Part shown: positions 17,310 to 27,010 of the stretch, one piece after another
Layout: the number at the start of each line of letters is the position of its first letter
How positions within the stretch are numbered: position 1 is the first letter of the stretch
Source: Methylobacterium sp. E-066
GTDB taxonomy: Bacteria; Pseudomonadota; Alphaproteobacteria; Rhizobiales; Beijerinckiaceae
Direction: 5' to 3'
Assembly: GCF_022829635.1 (NCBI RefSeq)
Contig: NZ_JAKSYO010000170.1
Location: 1-42,634, forward strand
DNA length: 42,634 nucleotides
Notes under the pieces: generated by a model
Told to the model about the DNA's origin: nothing
Database searches by the model: none
Seen by the model: only the letters and a program-made list of their open reading frames with translations
Translations under genes and position numbers: made by a program

Positions 17310-20300
17310 TGGACGGAACTCCTCTCCGATGGCGGTGCCGCGGCCCTGTCCTTTCCCCCGGACGTCGTTAGATCCGCCTCGGCCTGAGCCTCGCTGCGCG
17401 CTACTACACGCTCGAACGCCTCGACGTGGCGCGCTGCGCAGGCCTCCCAGGTGAAATGCTGGCTGCGAAGCTTCGCTTCCCGGGCGAGCGTGGCGCGAAG
17501 GGCGGGGTCGGTCACCAGCCGTTCCACCGCCGCCGCTATGGCGATCGGATCAGTCGGGTCGACCAGAAGCGCTCCCGAGCCCGCAATCTCGGCCATGCTC
17601 GAACCGTTGGACGTGACGACGGGCGTGCCGCACGAGAAGGACTCGACGATCGGGAAGCCAAAGCCTTCGGCGAGCGACGGGAACACCGTGCAGACAGCCC
17701 CTGAGTAAAGGCCCCAGAGCTGCTCGTCCGGCACACGGCCAAGGAACGTGATGCGGGCTGAGTCGGTCCCTGCTAGATCGGTCAATCCCTCCGCGGTGAT
17801 CGACCACCCGGCCTGACCGACGACCACCATCTGGAGATCCTGGACTGCCGCCGACCTCAGGTGCCGCATCGCCGCGATCACCGTACGCAGGTTCTTGCGC
17901 GGCTCGATTGTTCCGACACAGATGAAATAGGGTTTCCCATCGAATCCGATGTGGCTCGCCGACGCGGTATCTCCGTCGTTGCCGGACCTCCGGACCACGC
18001 CGAGATGCGCGACAGATGAGGTGGCAGGCAACGTCGGGAAGGTCGTTCGCACGGCGCTTTTCGTAGCCGCCGAAATGCACAGAACATGATCGGCATCGGC
18101 GAGATAACGAAGCTGGCCGTTAAAATTGACGGCCGCTGTTGTCGAAAACCACTCTGGGTTCGTAAGCGGGAATAAATCGCAAACTGTGAAAACCTGCGGG
18201 AGCGCCTTAAAACGTCGGTCGACCCCCGCGAACGGAAAATACGGATAGAACGCCACGCCAGTCCGCGGCCGTAGACCGGGCTGAGCGAAGGTGGCACTCG
18301 CGAGGTCACCCTCGCGCAATGCGACCGCACTGTGCTCGAGTTGAGGTGCATAAAATAGCTGCAGATCGATCCGCACATCGCGTGCCAGCTCGTGCATTAC
18401 ATTATGCACGTAGCGGTGAACGCCCGTAGCAGCCTTCGGGTCGGTGACCGCCATGCACAGAACGTCGATGTTCATGTACACGGTGAGGGCCTCCGACCGG
18501 GTGGCGCTTGAACCCAGACCTGCAGTCGCCTCAGTCAGTGAACGCGCAGCACCTCGGCTTGGCAGACGGCCGCTATCACTAAATCCTGACGGCGGATGCT
18601 GTTTCACCGGATGCAATGCCTCAGCGGAATCGTCATCGGTGTTCAGGTAGGCCAACAGGACCGTCGCGTGGGCAGGTAGGGCGTATCTCGCCTCAGGACG
18701 GGAGAGGATCTCGCGGATGATCTCTCGCCGATCGAGGCCAGACCAGATCGCCTCGGCGCACCGCGTGTGCTCCGCCTCGAACTCGAGCCGCCGGTGCAGG
18801 ATAGGGTAGAGCATGGCGAGGAAGGTCGCTTCGGAGAGACCGAGCAAAATCTTCAGATCTTCGGCAGCGCGCAGTGCGGGATCCGAGGGCGGAAAGAAAT
18901 CGGCTCGTGCAACGCGGCGGATCGCAGTTGGCGTGTCGATCAACTGCACGATCCGCAGGAGGCGCGACCACATCCGGTCATTCGGATCTTTGACGTACCG
19001 CATGAAGTACCGCACCAGAGCCCGCGCCTTCAGCTCGTCCGGACAATAGGTGTCGATGAGGAAGATCAAAGGTCGAGCGTAATTAGCTGACCGCAGGGAA
19101 AACAAACGCTGGTTGCGTGGCGCGAAAATTCCCTCTGCGGCCTCCGTGAAACGGTTGTAGACCCGTGCCATCGGCGCGACCCAACGCTCGATGCCAGCCC
19201 GCTCAGCTCGCATCGTAAACTCGCTGTCGGCGTGATAATGCGGCAGGTGCCGGACGTCGTATAAACCGATCTCTTCGAAGACCGAGCGGTGGATTAACGT
19301 GCCGTTACCGCACAGATAATCCGCCGCGATAAGCCCTTCGGTCGAGGGCGGGAGCTCTTCGAGTGCATCGTCCCAGGCCCCGGCCATCGCTGTCTGCACG
19401 AAGGACCCTGAACTCCAGTCGTTGTAGGCACCCACCCCCCAAAGACGCCCTGGCGTGTCAGCGAAGGCGATCACGCTTCCCACGATGCGCGCCTCGGCGC
19501 GCTCCGCGGCGTCGACGATGGTCTTCAAGAAGTTGGGGGGGATGATCGCGTCGTCGTTGATCGTCAAAATGTAGTCGCAGCCGTCCGCCACTGCGCGGGC
19601 GACACCAATGTTGGTCGCAGCTGTCCAGTAGGCGGAGTCGGGCGCCGGTAGGACCGTGCATCCGGCAACATCGAGGCTCCTGAGCGCCTCCGGCGTGCCG
19701 TCGGTCGAGTTGGAATCCACCGCATAAAATTGGAAGAGCGGGTAATCCTGCTCGTTGAGCATGCGTGCGAAGTCTACCGACCAAGCGCGACGGTTGCGTA
19801 CCGGGGTCACCACGCCGATGAAAGGGTATCGCGTTAACCTTATTGTCGCGGGTGTTCTATCCTCGACCGGAGCCCAGCCCTTCGCTGGCAGGCGTGTGGG
19901 ATTGGGCAGGCGGCCCTCGGCGTGACCCCGAACAGCGTAGTGTTCAGCCGGATCGACGCCACTCTCCATCACGTCGGGGTAGCGTGCTATGTACCAATCC
20001 GGATCGACCTCCTGCCGCCGGGCATAGCGGTCTGCAGCTGCGGCGTTGGCGTAACGGCCTTCGCTGTGGCCGGCGAGGGCGTAGTGCTCGGCCGGGTCGA
20101 CGCCCGCCGCTGCCACATCGGGATAAGTCGCGAGGTACCAGGCCGGATCGACCTGCGCCATCAACTCCCGTCCGGACTCGCGCGCGTAACGAGTTGCAGC
20201 GGCCGCGTTAGGATGGCGGCCTTCGCTGTAGCCGGCGAGCGCATAGTGCTCGGTCGGGTCGACGCCTGCCGCTGCCACATCTGTATAGGTGGCGAGGTAC

Positions 20301-20572
20301 CAGGCCGGATCGACCTGCCTCTTCAGCTCCAGCTCGGAATCGCGCGCGTGGTGGGCCGCGGCATTGGGCAATCGCCCCTCAGCCCGACCATAACGGACGT
20401 AATGATCCGCAGGATCTAGACCAGCGTCCGCTACATCGCTGTTGTTAGCCAAGTACCAATCGGGATCGACCGCCTCGTCGTGGGGCGGTAGTTCTGTAGG
20501 CTCCCGGCCGCCGTCTGTCTCACCCAATCCAGCCATCGCCAGTTCTTTGCGGGTCCATCTATACGATCCCAC
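17306..20572 (-). CDS. Repeat-GT2-GT4 multidomain glycosyltransferase
   Basis: 1088 residues from the GTG at 20572; an ATG at 20536 (codon 13) is an alternative, and neither has a clear ribosome site. Residues about 36-224 hold four WY...DV...HY...EGR repeats. A GT2 domain follows (about 250-470) with FIGVVTPVRNRRAW, AVDSNSTDGT and the donor/metal site ILTINDDA. After a helical region, a GT4 domain (about 695-1065) shows GVHRYVHNV, YFICVGTIEPRKNL and FPSLAEGFGFPIVESFSCG, the usual donor-binding glutamate region. Two transferases in one chain suggest two successive sugar additions. It is the first gene of a coupled operon with the beta-sandwich, GT41-like and 299-residue genes. No membrane segment is visible. 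Confidence 0.88.
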   Translation of the reverse strand: MGSYRWTRKELAMAGLGETDGGREPTELPPHDEAVDPDWYLANNSDVADAGLDPADHYVRYGRAEGRLPNAAAHHARDSELELKRQVDPAWYLATYTDVAAAGVDPTEHYALAGYSEGRHPNAAAATRYARESGRELMAQVDPAWYLATYPDVAAAGVDPAEHYALAGHSEGRYANAAAADRYARRQEVDPDWYIARYPDVMESGVDPAEHYAVRGHAEGRLPNPTRLPAKGWAPVEDRTPATIRLTRYPFIGVVTPVRNRRAWSVDFARMLNEQDYPLFQFYAVDSNSTDGTPEALRSLDVAGCTVLPAPDSAYWTAATNIGVARAVADGCDYILTINDDAIIPPNFLKTIVDAAERAEARIVGSVIAFADTPGRLWGVGAYNDWSSGSFVQTAMAGAWDDALEELPPSTEGLIAADYLCGNGTLIHRSVFEEIGLYDVRHLPHYHADSEFTMRAERAGIERWVAPMARVYNRFTEAAEGIFAPRNQRLFSLRSANYARPLIFLIDTYCPDELKARALVRYFMRYVKDPNDRMWSRLLRIVQLIDTPTAIRRVARADFFPPSDPALRAAEDLKILLGLSEATFLAMLYPILHRRLEFEAEHTRCAEAIWSGLDRREIIREILSRPEARYALPAHATVLLAYLNTDDDSAEALHPVKQHPPSGFSDSGRLPSRGAARSLTEATAGLGSSATRSEALTVYMNIDVLCMAVTDPKAATGVHRYVHNVMHELARDVRIDLQLFYAPQLEHSAVALREGDLASATFAQPGLRPRTGVAFYPYFPFAGVDRRFKALPQVFTVCDLFPLTNPEWFSTTAAVNFNGQLRYLADADHVLCISAATKSAVRTTFPTLPATSSVAHLGVVRRSGNDGDTASASHIGFDGKPYFICVGTIEPRKNLRTVIAAMRHLRSAAVQDLQMVVVGQAGWSITAEGLTDLAGTDSARITFLGRVPDEQLWGLYSGAVCTVFPSLAEGFGFPIVESFSCGTPVVTSNGSSMAEIAGSGALLVDPTDPIAIAAAVERLVTDPALRATLAREAKLRSQHFTWEACAARHVEAFERVVARSEAQAEADLTTSGGKDRAAAPPSERSSVQ
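19901..20467 (-). repeat. Four WY-DV-HY-EGR protein repeats (coding)
   Basis: Each unit follows D-P-x-W-Y, then a DV pair, then HY, then G-x2-EGR and often PN. The tryptophans are at residues 39, 91, 145 and 193, so the spacing is 48-54 residues with Ala-rich linkers. Units 2 and 3 are almost identical. The same motif is found in the 28474-32262 protein and in the broken genes at the right end of the window. Confidence 0.8.
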
Positions 20573-20607
20573 CCCGAAGTCGAGGTGTACCCATCTCCCA
20601 GAGAACG

Positions 20608-22404
20608 TTACGCCTCCCAGGGGGGACCGGTCTGTGGTCGCACGATCGGCACACGAAGTCGCCTATAGCGCGTACAATATTCCGATAAGAACGCCACCGT
20701 CCCGTTCTTCAAGCCCCGTGCCGAGGTACGTCGGAGCAGCGCATCGTGGACGACCAAGCCAGCGCCGCGGTGTCGGTGGTAGGCGATCACGCCCTCCTGC
20801 TCGCTGGGCTCCTTATCAAGCATGCAATCTTGAAGCTGCGGGTCCGGCCCGGCGCAATCTGCTTTCGCAAAGAGACGCAGCGCTGATATCACACCCCGCA
20901 CTGTCGAGGCGCTGTATGCGCTGAGCCCGTCGCGGTATGCAGTAACCAGCTGAAATTCAGCGTGGTCGTAGCGGGTTGCGAAATCTGCCACAGCAGCGTC
21001 CAAAGACTCCGGGTCGCTACCGTCGAAAAGGATGAGATTTGCGGCCGCACCAAAAAATAAAGACAACTCTGGATCGTCGATAAGTGGGACGTCCAGACCA
21101 ATCGTGACATCCGCGTCCGGCCCAAACGCGCGTACATGCCAGGCATTGATATCGCCCGCTTCACGGAAGTGGGCTCGATCTGTCTCTGTCAGGTTCGCGT
21201 ACGAGACAAAGACAGCAAGCTCGTTGTAGCGCGGCTGGGTAAACCGGCTCGCGGGCGGCAATGTGCGTATCGCTTTGGCTGCAACGGCCGCGTCGATGGC
21301 TTCGGCGAGGTTCGCCACCATCTTCTCAGAGGAGAAGTCACGTGCCCGTTCGAGCCCTCGCTCCATCAATTCCTTCCGCAACGCTCCCCCAGTCCAGAAC
21401 GCTGCGATATCATTGGCCAGCGCCAGAGCGTTTGATGCGTTGCTCATGTAGGTCACCGCTGAACCGCAGATCTCCGGTACCGCGGTGGCAGGATTGGTCA
21501 GCACGGGCACGCCCAGTGCCATTGCGTCAACAAGCGGGATGCCGAAGCCTTCGTACAGGCTTGGAAACACCATGCCGCGACTTGAAATCAATAAATTGAG
21601 GAGCGTCCCCTCGTCTAAGAAGCCGTGTAGATCCACCAAATCATCGACGCCGAGCGCTACGGCGATCCGGCCGAGGCGTTCCTTCTCGGCAGCATGCCCC
21701 GACGTATTGGTTAACGCCAGCGGTACCCTCAGACCACGCCGGTTCAGGATGCCGATCGCCTGGATCAAAATTTCATGATTTTTGTGCGGCCAAGGAACGG
21801 CCGGATAGATGAGATACGGCGCCTCGTCCCCGACCGACGCGCGTTTCGCTCTTACCGCTTGATCGTCTAGGCCACTGTCTTCGGCCATAAAACCAGCCAG
21901 ATGGACGACCGAGACGCGATCCACTCCGTAGAAATCAGCGAGATTTTTACGCTCGTACTCGGAGATCGCTACGAGCCAATCCGACCGGTCGATGGCGTAG
22001 CCATATTCGGCCAACCGCCCCGCCATCTGTTCCTCGGTGTAGAGCCAAGGCATGCGCAGGTGCTGGAGATCGAGAACAAAGCCGATGACAGCGATTTTCG
22101 GATCGATGAGCGTCGGTCTGAGCCCGTTCAACGGGTCGACGTAGCATTCGCACCAAGATAGGAGACGCCGTAGGCTCGCGTTGCTGTCGTCGTCGACAAC
22201 TTCAAAGCTGACCGTTGGAAAGGCCAGAATTAGGCTTCGCCAGTGGGGAGGGATCGCAACTCGTAACTGCACGCGCCGTGGTAGATGGGCCAAAAGGGCG
22301 AGAGCAAGGCGGCCGGCACCACCCGCGCCCTTCTCGCTCGGCAGGAGCCGCACCAGATTCAGTAAGACGCGTGGGCCCGCAGCCCCCATGACGGCTTCGC
22401 TCAT
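20608..22404 (-). CDS. GT4 family glycosyltransferase with C-terminal extension
   Basis: 598 residues from the ATG at 22404. The frame stays open to a TTG at 22473, but the preferred start puts the first strand (PRVLLNLVRLLP) and the glycine-rich loop (KGAGGAGRLALALL) in the normal GT4 position. Other landmarks are WLVAISEYERKNL, YLIYPAVPWPHKNHEILI and FPSLYEGFGIPLVDAMALG, with the donor-binding glutamates. Residues about 400-598 are an added, unassigned domain. It lies 35 bases upstream of the repeat-GT2-GT4 gene and is likely co-transcribed. The sugar donor is unknown. Confidence 0.82.
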   Translation of the reverse strand: MSEAVMGAAGPRVLLNLVRLLPSEKGAGGAGRLALALLAHLPRRVQLRVAIPPHWRSLILAFPTVSFEVVDDDSNASLRRLLSWCECYVDPLNGLRPTLIDPKIAVIGFVLDLQHLRMPWLYTEEQMAGRLAEYGYAIDRSDWLVAISEYERKNLADFYGVDRVSVVHLAGFMAEDSGLDDQAVRAKRASVGDEAPYLIYPAVPWPHKNHEILIQAIGILNRRGLRVPLALTNTSGHAAEKERLGRIAVALGVDDLVDLHGFLDEGTLLNLLISSRGMVFPSLYEGFGIPLVDAMALGVPVLTNPATAVPEICGSAVTYMSNASNALALANDIAAFWTGGALRKELMERGLERARDFSSEKMVANLAEAIDAAVAAKAIRTLPPASRFTQPRYNELAVFVSYANLTETDRAHFREAGDINAWHVRAFGPDADVTIGLDVPLIDDPELSLFFGAAANLILFDGSDPESLDAAVADFATRYDHAEFQLVTAYRDGLSAYSASTVRGVISALRLFAKADCAGPDPQLQDCMLDKEPSEQEGVIAYHRHRGAGLVVHDALLRRTSARGLKNGTVAFLSEYCTRYRRLRVPIVRPQTGPPWEA

Positions 22405-22784
22405 AACCGAAGCTCGGATACCACCCCTAGACCGATCCACGACATGAGCACCGTTGCGGTGGTGGTCCGGCAATCGGCCCGGCCATCACCGTGTTCGATG
22501 GCGATTCTCGCCATGACTTTTCCCACATCAGCGCCCGTCAAACCCATCCATTGTGCAGGTCTCTAAGACTCATGCCGCGGGCCTGTCAAAGCGATGCCTG
22601 CCGCCAAGGCGTCGCCCCCACAAGGTGCGACCCACTTGCCACACCGATCCCCTACCACCGAAAGTGTCCAGATCAGTGCGGCGCGAGCTTTTGCATCTAA
22701 AAGAACCCACCCAGTCCGCGAGCGCTCCCGTAGGTTGAACGCCTTCTGATGCTATGCGCCGCTCCAAACTGCGAGTTGGACCGC
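22405..22784. other. Gap between two minus-strand genes
   Basis: About 380 bases between the chosen start of the GT4 gene and the stop of the TPR gene. The only structure noticed is a short perfect hairpin, ATGGCG-ATTCT-CGCCAT at 22498-22514. It could be a terminator or a leader element, but it has no strong T-run and is not persuasive. No gene is seen. A promoter for the downstream operon could lie here. Confidence 0.35.
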
Positions 22785-24296
22785 TCACAGGACTCGGCTG
22801 TCAAGCGCGATCAGGCTTCGGACCAACGGGCTTAGCCAGCTGAACTCCTGCGCGGACGGTTTGTCGCTCCCGAACCGCGCCTGCGCCGTTTTGAGTAGCT
22901 CCGACAACCGCATATGGAAGTGTCCCTCCGTGGGGCCGGACGCGGCGGTCATCGTCCGGATGAAGTCGTGCCCGAGTTCCCGATACATGGTCTCGTCCCA
23001 CCGCTGGTCATGGTACTCATGAAACGCGACTGGATCTCGGACCGTCGAAACAGAGATGCCACGCGATAACGCGCGGGCTGGGAGCCAGATGTCCCACCAA
23101 GGGCCGCCGAAGATGAACGGCGCATCCATGTAGCCGGCGGTCGTTTCTGGGGAGAATAGAAACCAATCAAATCCCCCCTCGTAGATGTCGGCGCCGCTAC
23201 CTGACACGTCCCTCGGATCAGTGGCGTCCACATTATATCGATGCCCGCACACTAGGGAGGTGCGCGACTGAGCTAGGGCTTTGTCAAGGACCGGCCCAGA
23301 TTTTGGCGAGAGGATAATATCCGCGTTGATCAAGCCTACCGTATGTGCCGGGGTGCCAGGCATTACTGTCATCATATCGTGAATGTACACGTAAGGCTTG
23401 CCAAAGCGGTCTCTCGCATCGCGCTGTGCCGTGACAAACCGAACTCCATCAAAGGCATGTTCGAGGGAAGCTCGTTCTTGCGCCGAGTTCAGCGATACGA
23501 CCTGCGCACCGAGGTGGAGCCACGATTCGACCGCTCGTTTCTGGATTGCGAGGCGGCTTGGCATCAAAGAGGTGACGAGGCATAGGCTTCGCGAAGAAGC
23601 TAAGGGAGGCCTCGGACGCCGGGAGGCACCGCTCGCTGGAATGCAAGCTTTGATCGCGCGCATCGCTTCGTCGTACTGGCCAACTCTGAGGAGGCTGTCG
23701 CTGACGGCGAACGCGACCTCGTCAGCGATCGCACGATCAGTTGACGCGAACTGATTCGGCATCTGAGTGCTGAGATTTACGACCTCAGTGAAAGCTCCGG
23801 CGCGGTAGCGCGTAAGCAGATGGTCGGCGAAGGCGCCGAACGCCACCGCTACGAGTTCGTTGATGCTCTCCGGTTGAAGCGCCGACAGCTTCTCTAAAGC
23901 TACTGACGCCCGCCGCCAGTCGCCGGATTTGCCGCAGACGAAAACGAGAAGCCGTTGCGCGTCCGGCGATCGGTCAGGAGCTGCGCTTTCCGCATAGTCA
24001 GCACAATTCTTTGCCTCGTCAAAGCATCCAAGCTCGAAGTTAAGCCATCCAAGCCAAAGCACGAGCGATACGTCGCCCGGGGCGAGCTCCACCATCCGCT
24101 CGCAATGATATTTGGCCTCGGACAGTCTTCCCAACTGCTGTGATACGCGCACCATCGTGCTGTAGGCGGCCAAACTATCAGGCGCGATGCGGACCACGTC
24201 CAAGAGCATCGCATGCGCCCTATCAAGGTCACCGCTCTCAATCCATGCGAGCGCGTCTCGATGAAGTGACTCGGCGTTTAGTGCCGGTGCATCCAT
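22785..24296 (-). CDS. TPR protein with C-terminal putative glycosyltransferase-like domain
   Basis: 503 residues from the ATG at 24296; the frame could begin at 24347. Residues about 10-220 form tetratricopeptide repeats (LDRAHAMLLDVVRIAPDSLA, then LGRLSEAKYHCERMVELAPG and FDEAKNCADYAESAAPD). Residues about 237-490 form a second domain with VTSLMP, TAQRDARDRFGKPYVYIHDM, LINADIIL and FIFGGPWWDIWLP. Its first half is shared with the protein at 13907-14806. The alternating strand pattern and the NAD/NTD-like acidic position suggest a GT-A fold, but no known family is assigned. TPRs would bind a partner protein. It lies between two GT4 genes on the same strand with 200-380 base gaps. Confidence 0.65.
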   Translation of the reverse strand: MDAPALNAESLHRDALAWIESGDLDRAHAMLLDVVRIAPDSLAAYSTMVRVSQQLGRLSEAKYHCERMVELAPGDVSLVLWLGWLNFELGCFDEAKNCADYAESAAPDRSPDAQRLLVFVCGKSGDWRRASVALEKLSALQPESINELVAVAFGAFADHLLTRYRAGAFTEVVNLSTQMPNQFASTDRAIADEVAFAVSDSLLRVGQYDEAMRAIKACIPASGASRRPRPPLASSRSLCLVTSLMPSRLAIQKRAVESWLHLGAQVVSLNSAQERASLEHAFDGVRFVTAQRDARDRFGKPYVYIHDMMTVMPGTPAHTVGLINADIILSPKSGPVLDKALAQSRTSLVCGHRYNVDATDPRDVSGSGADIYEGGFDWFLFSPETTAGYMDAPFIFGGPWWDIWLPARALSRGISVSTVRDPVAFHEYHDQRWDETMYRELGHDFIRTMTAASGPTEGHFHMRLSELLKTAQARFGSDKPSAQEFSWLSPLVRSLIALDSRVL

Positions 24297-24557
24297 GTCA
24301 ACAGTCCCGATAGCCTTGTTCGGTGGCGGCCAGTCCCGTGGCGCCACATGATGGTATATCTAGAATGCGGCCGCACGGCGCGTCGAAAATGCACGCCTGC
24401 CCACGGCGCTGCTGGTAAAGCACGCGTCAACGCCGAACAGGTCGCTGGCGAAGTTTCGGCCTGCGCGCGTAGACCGGATTGCCCATGTGCTATCGTCGGT
24501 TTGCGGGCCGGTAGAAATGGATCAGGATAGTTTGGAGTTGTCGTTGACCTTCTCCAA

Positions 24558-26981
24558 TTAAGGCGCCTTAAGTAATGCGTGTATGCTATCTAGCCGGCTT
24601 CTGTAGCGTTGTGAGATAGCGTCGATGCTAAAGTTATTTTTGACGAATTGGGCTGCGCGCATGCCACGTCTTGCCGCCTCGTCGCGGCGGTATAGCACCT
24701 CGCGCATAGCGGCGGCGGCGCTGGCGATCTTCGGATCGGCCCATACGCTGCCGCGTTCAACGCCCAGGTACTCATCATATCCAACGGCTACCAAATCATA
24801 ATCGACCAGAAAGCAATTATCCTGTGTGCAAAAATCCATATTTCCTGAATATGCTGTTGCTATAACAGGACGTCCGAGCTGCATGGCTTCCAGCATGCCG
24901 AAGCCGAAACCTTCCGCCCGGTGGAGAGATACGTAACAGTCACAGGCCTGCTTCAAGGAAAGAATTTGTTCGTATGTAAAGGTCTCGTCAATGACCCGGA
25001 TCCGAGGATCGTCTTGGATAAGTTCATCGATCGTGCGCCAGACGCTGACCTGAAAGGCATTCGAGACGCGGCTCCGGTTCCAGGTCTTGATAATGAGCGC
25101 AACCTCTTGGTTCTCTTTGTCGAACGCTGCCTGAAATGCGCGAACGGCCGCGAGCGGGTTCTTGCGCTCGGCGTAAGAGAAGGAATCAAACGTGGTCAGG
25201 AAGGTAAATTTGTCGTTCCGAGGAAATTTAGTTTGCGTCTCGAGGTGCCGTGGCAGATTTTCGACGGCCATCCCAACATTTACAACGGGCTTGTGAGTGT
25301 ATGCAGCATAGATTTCTTGAACATATTTTGAAGACACCCAAATTTCATCCAATATTTCGAGTGCAAGAAGGTGTGACTCTGGAATTTTATTAAGTTCCCA
25401 GAAAAAATATCCGATATTATAACTATTTTCGAACGCCGACTTCGGTAAGATCGAAAAAGCGAGAGGGATGAAGTCGGAGTTGAGATGAAACAAATTGATA
25501 CGACGTGGTTCGGCGTATGACTGATAGTTGATTTGGCTCGAAAATCCGACGAGAGCTGGGTTTTCGACGTTGAACGGTAAGGCAGACAGCGATGATCCGA
25601 TGCTGCGCTCAAGGATTTGATACGAGAGACGTGTCGCCTGTCCGAGCCCCGACGTCTTATCAATGGGACCGATGACGGTCACGCCCTCCCTCGTTTCGTT
25701 CTCGACATCCTCCGCTGGCGATGCACAGGGTCCCGCGTTCCGGGACGATTCCGGATTTGAAACGGCCGCACTGGTGTCGCCGCGCGACCGGACTTGTTCG
25801 GCGAGGTCATGAGTGTAGGGGGCGTCTTGAAGGAGGAAGGACAGGTTGTCCTCGAAGGAGCGGGTGCCGCCTACGTCGTTTGCAAGGAGGACCTTCATCG
25901 AGGGGACGGGAAGCAGATCAGCTACGTAAGGATACTTGCAGCTCAACAGAAGGAAGTAGTGGAGAGCGGCTAACCGGCCGGCACTGCTGTGAAGGTTTAA
26001 ACACTGCAGCTCAGGAGTCTTGGCGATATGCAATCGCATAAACGTGCTGAGTTGGAATCGGCCATAGGAGGCTCGATCTATTTTCCTCAATGCAGATTTC
26101 TGGTCAGATGTTACGAGTTTGCGTTCGAGATTCAGTTGTGGAGTTTTCTCGAAACACCACCAATACAGTGCCTCGTTCTCTATATCGGGCTTTGTGACGT
26201 CTAGAAGGTCCGGGCGGTCTCGCCGGAGAAGGTTCCAAAGCGCGACGCTGATACTCGCTGGAAATTCGGAGACCGGAAGCGGATCGTTTAGAAACTGGAT
26301 CTGGCTCTGCGAGAGCGGGACGCTGAGGGTCCGCCCCCATCTCAGACTATATTCTGCGATGTACCACAGGAGGACCGCCAGGTGGTCCTTCGTAGAGCCA
26401 GACAGCTTGGTTTTCAGGTCCTTCTCGCCCGACCGGATCACCTCGTTGCGGAGAAATTTGGAGATCAGGCCGTCGCGATCCTGCTTCGGGTGAGCCGTTT
26501 CCAGAAGAGTGGCCGATAGCGATCTGCCGCCGGGCGAGGATGGGGCGTCATCAGAGGTTCGAGGCCAGGCGGCCTCGCTCTGTGCTGCGTGATCCTCTGC
26601 AGCTCGCAGTTCGGCAGCCATCTGCAACATCAAGGCTGAGAAGGAATCCGGAAGCGGAGGAATGGTGCTTCGGAGGTTGAGGGTATCCAGGTGAATATTT
26701 TTGGCTAGGACGTGGTCGCTGCCGAGAATTGAGATTTCGATCGCACCGTCCACGGCCGAAAAGTTATGCAGGTCGGCCACGAAGCCGTGCCGCCCATCGC
26801 CGATGCCGTGATCCTTGAGATCCTGCCGAAAAATGTTGGCTTTTATGACCTCTGTCTTACCGCCCGCAGTGGCCCGGACGAGAAGAGGCAGGTTTGGATT
26901 ATGCTCGTCGAAGGCCCATCCGGTGATGAGGGGCTCGTCGATATAATCGATGAAGCCGCGCCACCTTTGATAATCGGTCAT
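24558..26981 (-). CDS. GT4 family glycosyltransferase with N-terminal GWA-type beta domain
   Basis: 807 residues from the ATG at 26981; a TTG at 26996 is also possible. The first 85 residues (GFIDYIDEPLITGWAFDE, then RQDLKDHGIGDGRHGFVADL) form a small domain often found at the front of alphaproteobacterial glycosyltransferases. The middle (about 90-430) is helical and unassigned. The C-terminal GT-B region shows GLGQATRLSYQIL, INLFHLNSDF, IGYFFWELNKIP, LDEIWVSSKYVQE and LHRAEGFGFGMLEAMQLGRP, typical of GT4 enzymes of exopolysaccharide and O-antigen loci. It is the most upstream gene of the minus-strand middle block. GC content is intermediate. A perfect GGGGCGCGCCCC palindrome lies at 26999-27010, just upstream of the start. 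Confidence 0.82.
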   Translation of the reverse strand: MTDYQRWRGFIDYIDEPLITGWAFDEHNPNLPLLVRATAGGKTEVIKANIFRQDLKDHGIGDGRHGFVADLHNFSAVDGAIEISILGSDHVLAKNIHLDTLNLRSTIPPLPDSFSALMLQMAAELRAAEDHAAQSEAAWPRTSDDAPSSPGGRSLSATLLETAHPKQDRDGLISKFLRNEVIRSGEKDLKTKLSGSTKDHLAVLLWYIAEYSLRWGRTLSVPLSQSQIQFLNDPLPVSEFPASISVALWNLLRRDRPDLLDVTKPDIENEALYWWCFEKTPQLNLERKLVTSDQKSALRKIDRASYGRFQLSTFMRLHIAKTPELQCLNLHSSAGRLAALHYFLLLSCKYPYVADLLPVPSMKVLLANDVGGTRSFEDNLSFLLQDAPYTHDLAEQVRSRGDTSAAVSNPESSRNAGPCASPAEDVENETREGVTVIGPIDKTSGLGQATRLSYQILERSIGSSLSALPFNVENPALVGFSSQINYQSYAEPRRINLFHLNSDFIPLAFSILPKSAFENSYNIGYFFWELNKIPESHLLALEILDEIWVSSKYVQEIYAAYTHKPVVNVGMAVENLPRHLETQTKFPRNDKFTFLTTFDSFSYAERKNPLAAVRAFQAAFDKENQEVALIIKTWNRSRVSNAFQVSVWRTIDELIQDDPRIRVIDETFTYEQILSLKQACDCYVSLHRAEGFGFGMLEAMQLGRPVIATAYSGNMDFCTQDNCFLVDYDLVAVGYDEYLGVERGSVWADPKIASAAAAMREVLYRRDEAARRGMRAAQFVKNNFSIDAISQRYRSRLDSIHALLKAP

Positions 26982-26998
26982 TTGCAAACTCGTCAATG

Positions 26999-27010
26999 GG
27001 GGCGCGCCCC
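26999..27010. promoter_or_regulatory. 12-bp perfect palindrome upstream of a GT4 gene
   Basis: GGGGCGCGCCCC lies 17 bases before the ATG at 26981. It would sit in the mRNA leader or near the promoter, as an operator or as a hairpin affecting translation. GC-rich palindromes also occur by chance in such genomes, so this is only a candidate. Confidence 0.2.
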
